Assembly: GCF_964204865.1 (NCBI RefSeq)
Contig: NC_135261.1
Coordinates: forward strand, 14,322,001-14,386,000
Length of the DNA: 64,000 bases
From: Styela clava
Lineage: Eukaryota > Chordata > Ascidiacea > Stolidobranchia > Styelidae
Direction: 5' to 3'
The position numbers and the translations under genes were made by a program. Positions within the stretch are counted from its first letter, which is position 1, and each line of letters starts with the position of its first letter. The notes beneath the pieces are model-generated. The model was given only the letters and a program-made list of their open reading frames with translations. It had not been told where the DNA came from and ran no database searches. Shown here one piece after another: positions 61,101 through 64,000 of the stretch.

Positions 61101-61850
61101 TAGTGTCGTTGCGACAAAATCAGAAAATTTAATAAAAAGTCCTCTTGTTGCGTACTCCCGAATCTTGCAATTTAATACGCTTCATCGGAGAATTAGAAGT
61201 AACCATTTCATTTTTTTCTTAAATTCGTGGACACGTCCACCGCTTTTTTGTTAATACGTTTTCTTCATTTCCCCAATATTTAGCTTAACATTCTTACTTT
61301 AAATCTTTACTGTTTTACTCAAAGTAAAAAACAATACACATCATTTAGCATTCACAAATGTATTTTTGTACGGCTAAGACATTCACGTGACAATGACTAA
61401 GAAATGAATTATTATTTATCAGAATTTTTGGATTTAAATAAAAATTTATCAAACACAAATCTGGGTCGGGCATTCAATTCAATTCAACGAAAGCATTTAT
61501 TTCAAAAACACCACCGAATGCAAATTTCAAATTTTTTAATTTCTTCTAACCCGAAACCTAAACCAGGCTGGACAAGCACTAATTTGTTATTTTGAAACTT
61601 TAAGTTAACGACGGATTTAAATTCAATTCAATGGAAGCATTAATTTCAAATAAAATCTCTCATTTTTCAAAGAAACAATCACAACTGTGGTAATATACTT
61701 AGATAATTGGTATATTGCACTATAAGTTTTTTCAAAAATATTGAATTATTCCGAAATTTTCCGATCTAGCGAGTCAATATTTGAATATTCTATTAAATCG
61801 AGGACTAATATAAACGAGAATATTGGCCGAAGACTTATCGATCGAAAGTT
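61100..61850. other. AT-rich stretch with AATTCAATTCAA motifs
   Basis: TTCAATTCAATTCAACGAAA then GCATTTATTTCAAA (near 61479) and ATTCAATTCAATGGAAGCAT then TAATTTCAAA (near 61621) are two copies of a short dispersed motif, also seen near 17305. No gene was found. Confidence 0.4.
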
Positions 61851-62200
61851 AGGGGATCCCCCAAAACAGCGCTGTTACTCCATAGTGACACCTTGTGTCC
61901 CATCACTAATTAATTAATTACTCGCTAATTATACGACATAATTTATCCAAAATCAATAGGCTTCTGGTACGCCGTATGATGAATGCACATGCAAAATCTG
62001 GAGCAGATTCAATCTCGTTTTCGTGAGATATCGAGTGCATCTAACCGACAAACAGACTATACCTATCAACATACTTACCGAATAAAATCGATAAGTAACG
62101 AGAGAGCTGTACTCAAATATATGGACACGTCACAAGGTGTCGCTATTTTTTATTCTGACCCACAAAAAAACCGAATATGTTGAAGTCCACAGAAATTTTT
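61851..62200. other. Possible dispersed element, single copy here
   Basis: It shows a palindromic TAATTAATTAATTA and the partly inverted pair TGACACCTTGTG (near 61884) / CACAAGGTGTCG (near 62130) about 240 bases apart, which might be degenerate ends of a small transposon. No second copy in the window; the plus frame at 61983-62183 is not taken as a gene. Confidence 0.3.
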
Positions 62201-62222
62201 AAAATAAGTAAAAGTAATAGCT

Positions 62223-62400
62223 TTCTGGCAAGAAAAAATCAATCTTTAACCACTGAAAATTTCAAAGCAATTGGTCCAGTATTCGAGAAGGAAAGCGATT
62301 TCATCATGACGATTCATCATGACAAAAAAGAAGAATACTAACAAGAACAACAACATAATATTGAAACGATCGTTATGTACACTGACGTGTCCAAAAAGTT
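62223..62400 (-). repeat. Inverted copy of the junction repeat
   Basis: The complement of 27570-27725: CTGGCAAGAAAAAATCAATC, GCAATTGGTCCAGTATTCGA and ATATTGAAACGATCGTTATG. Confidence 0.65.
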
Positions 62401-63490
62401 AATTCAACAAAAACTTGCGGTGGCACAATGTAGTATTCGAAGATTGTAAATTTTACAAAAATTGATTGATTTCAGAAAAATATTTAATTATTTCAATCTA
62501 ATTTCGGCTTGGGGATTAAAATTTGAATGTACCAATAATTTTTCGAACTATGGCATTATGTGAACTATATGAACTATGTCAAGTTTTGGGTTTATGAATG
62601 ACCAAAAATGTAATTTGATAAATTAGATATGAATTGGATATATATTTAAATCAATCTATTCGTACCTGTCTGCTATAGTGATATGGCAACATCAAATAAA
62701 ATAATACACCGTGGATTTTCCAAATTCTAAACCCTAACCATTCCGAGCCTGTTGAACCCCTGCGCTATCTTGAAAGCTCCCGCCAAGCCCCATTGTACCA
62801 GATGGTTGAAATTAGGAGCTCAATTAAGACTTTATAAAGGGGAAACATAAATTTGTGCAATGTTATAGAAAATGAAAAGATTCAGGTTGAAAATCCTTGG
62901 TTTGCCATAGCAATCGAAGATGTTTCAAAGTCATAAGCAGAAAGCACCAAAAGGCACTATCATATAAGCACAAACACCAAAGCGCGCGACATCCGTGAAG
63001 ATGACGGGTTCACTAAAACTTACAACTGCGCAACGCTATAAGAACAACAACGCTAATTTATAAGTTGTTGAACGTGTAAGTTTAAATATCTGAGATGAAA
63101 TGTAGTTAAATTTGCATAATTAGTAGACGATGTGATAATCTCATAATAGAAAACTGTTTTAATTAAAGGAACCTCGACGTACCCCTGTTAATCCAACAAA
63201 AAACAAAAAGTCGATTGAACTATGGTTAAAAACTACTCTTCTAGACTATTGAAAAACTAACAAAACGCTATGGCAACGAAATAAACCCACAAAGTACGAA
63301 TACAATAAATACTATGAAATGAGGCCCGACCAATTGTAATAATGCAGCCGCAATTGCCCCATTACCAGTATTATAACCCCATTGCTGGCGGACTGCCGCA
63401 TACTTCGATACTTGTCAATGGATGTGAGAACGCCCAAAAGGAAACATAACCCGCGTCTTTTCGGGAATTGTGCAAACGAAATAACACAGC
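62401..63490. other. Stretch without a recognisable gene
   Basis: AT-rich sequence downstream, in transcription sense, of the right-edge gene. No exon-like signal was supported. Confidence 0.35.
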
Positions 63491-63497
63491 AGAAACA

Positions 63498-63503
63498 TTT
63501 ATT
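63498..63503 (-). promoter_or_regulatory. Polyadenylation signal AATAAA
   Basis: AATAAA on the minus strand, 34 bases past the stop codon of the right-edge gene. Confidence 0.55.
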
Positions 63504-63537
63504 GCATACCAGCTAAAAACTGCACATCTTCCGTGAA

Positions 63538-64000
63538 CTAGCGGGTGGAAACCATTGCATTATATGACTTTTGCAGTTCTTCCTGACTAGCGGGATTTAA
63601 CATGATATTTCAGTTCATACCTGACAAAATATGAATTTAAAGATTTATAAGATTTCATACTTGCTCTTTACTCTTTACACTATATATAAGCTTCCATCTC
63701 ACTCCGTGAGGCACCAGACTAATAGCAATGTCCGTTTGATGCAATGACTCTTTCAAGCAGTGATTTAGAAACTGAAAATAAATATATAGTTTCATTAATA
63801 AGTTTCGGAGTTACAAATCACAAAAAAATGAATGCTTATTAACAGAGGTAAAGCAAAGGTAAACTTATATATTAAAAATGCATAAACAATATTATTTTGA
63901 CCACGTATGAATGCCAGTATTGCCGATTTATTCATATAGTTAGTATCAATAAAAAAAGTGTTTTACCAAAGCTGAGTTACGTGAACATTCAACACCAAGT
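63538..64000 (-). CDS. 3' end of an unrecognised minus-strand gene (partial)
   Basis: Three exons join in phase 0. A partial exon at the edge (63967-64000) reads LGVECSRNSAL and ends CTTTG|GTAAAA. Exon 63661-63771 (111 nt) follows ATTTATTTTCAG and reads FLNHCLKESLHQTDIAIS then LVPHGVRWKLIYSVKSKEQ, ending before GTATGA. The last exon (63538-63582) follows GCTAGTCAG and reads EELQKSYNAMVSTR then TAG. Codon content is balanced, unlike the surrounding AT-rich DNA, and an AATAAA follows. The gene continues beyond the window. I do not recognise the family; the visible part is soluble and mildly basic. Confidence 0.5.

Overview
The window reads as AT-rich nuclear DNA of an animal. Genes are split by introns with GT/AG junctions, AATAAA signals follow stop codons, a tRNA-derived SINE is present, and hAT-type DNA transposons dominate. 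It looks like an invertebrate, perhaps a tunicate; that is an impression from the repeats, not a proof. I see no prokaryotic, organellar or viral genes, no rRNA and no intact tRNA.

Left part (1-13.5 kb): a small hAT element, a SINE, the 3' end of a lipocalin-like gene (minus strand), two short inverted-repeat elements, a short ORF with an Eh1-like repressor motif (minus strand), and a 2.6-kb hAT element with a perfect 8-bp target duplication. A plus-strand gene at 11.2-13.2 kb follows, whose exons join in phase into an alpha-helical TPR-like protein.

Middle (13.5-40.3 kb): a 14.2-kb block present twice in direct tandem (about 13487-27729 and 27730-40268). Each copy carries a 5'-truncated, frameshifted duplicate of the TPR gene, a fold-back element, a ~0.8-kb non-autonomous hAT element, an inverted pair of THAP-type fragments around a YqaJ-nuclease-like fragment, and a decayed BED-finger hAT transposase. 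Differences between the copies give clean before/after pictures of insertions and deletions.

Right part (40.3-64 kb): a 39-bp minisatellite (41-41.9 kb); an 11.4-kb array of ~640-bp units (42.6-54.1 kb) with ~1.28-kb and ~2.74-kb higher-order periods, every full unit holding a minus-strand mini-exon-like segment with splice-like borders; a third copy of the ~0.8-kb hAT family; a 3.0-kb hAT element with perfect 8-bp target duplications and a frame-broken TTF-finger transposase; AT-rich repeats; and, at the right edge, the last exons of a minus-strand gene with an AATAAA signal.

The most unusual features are the exon-like satellite array, the layered duplication of the TPR-like gene, and a polymorphic insertion with a 4-bp target duplication that I cannot place in a family.
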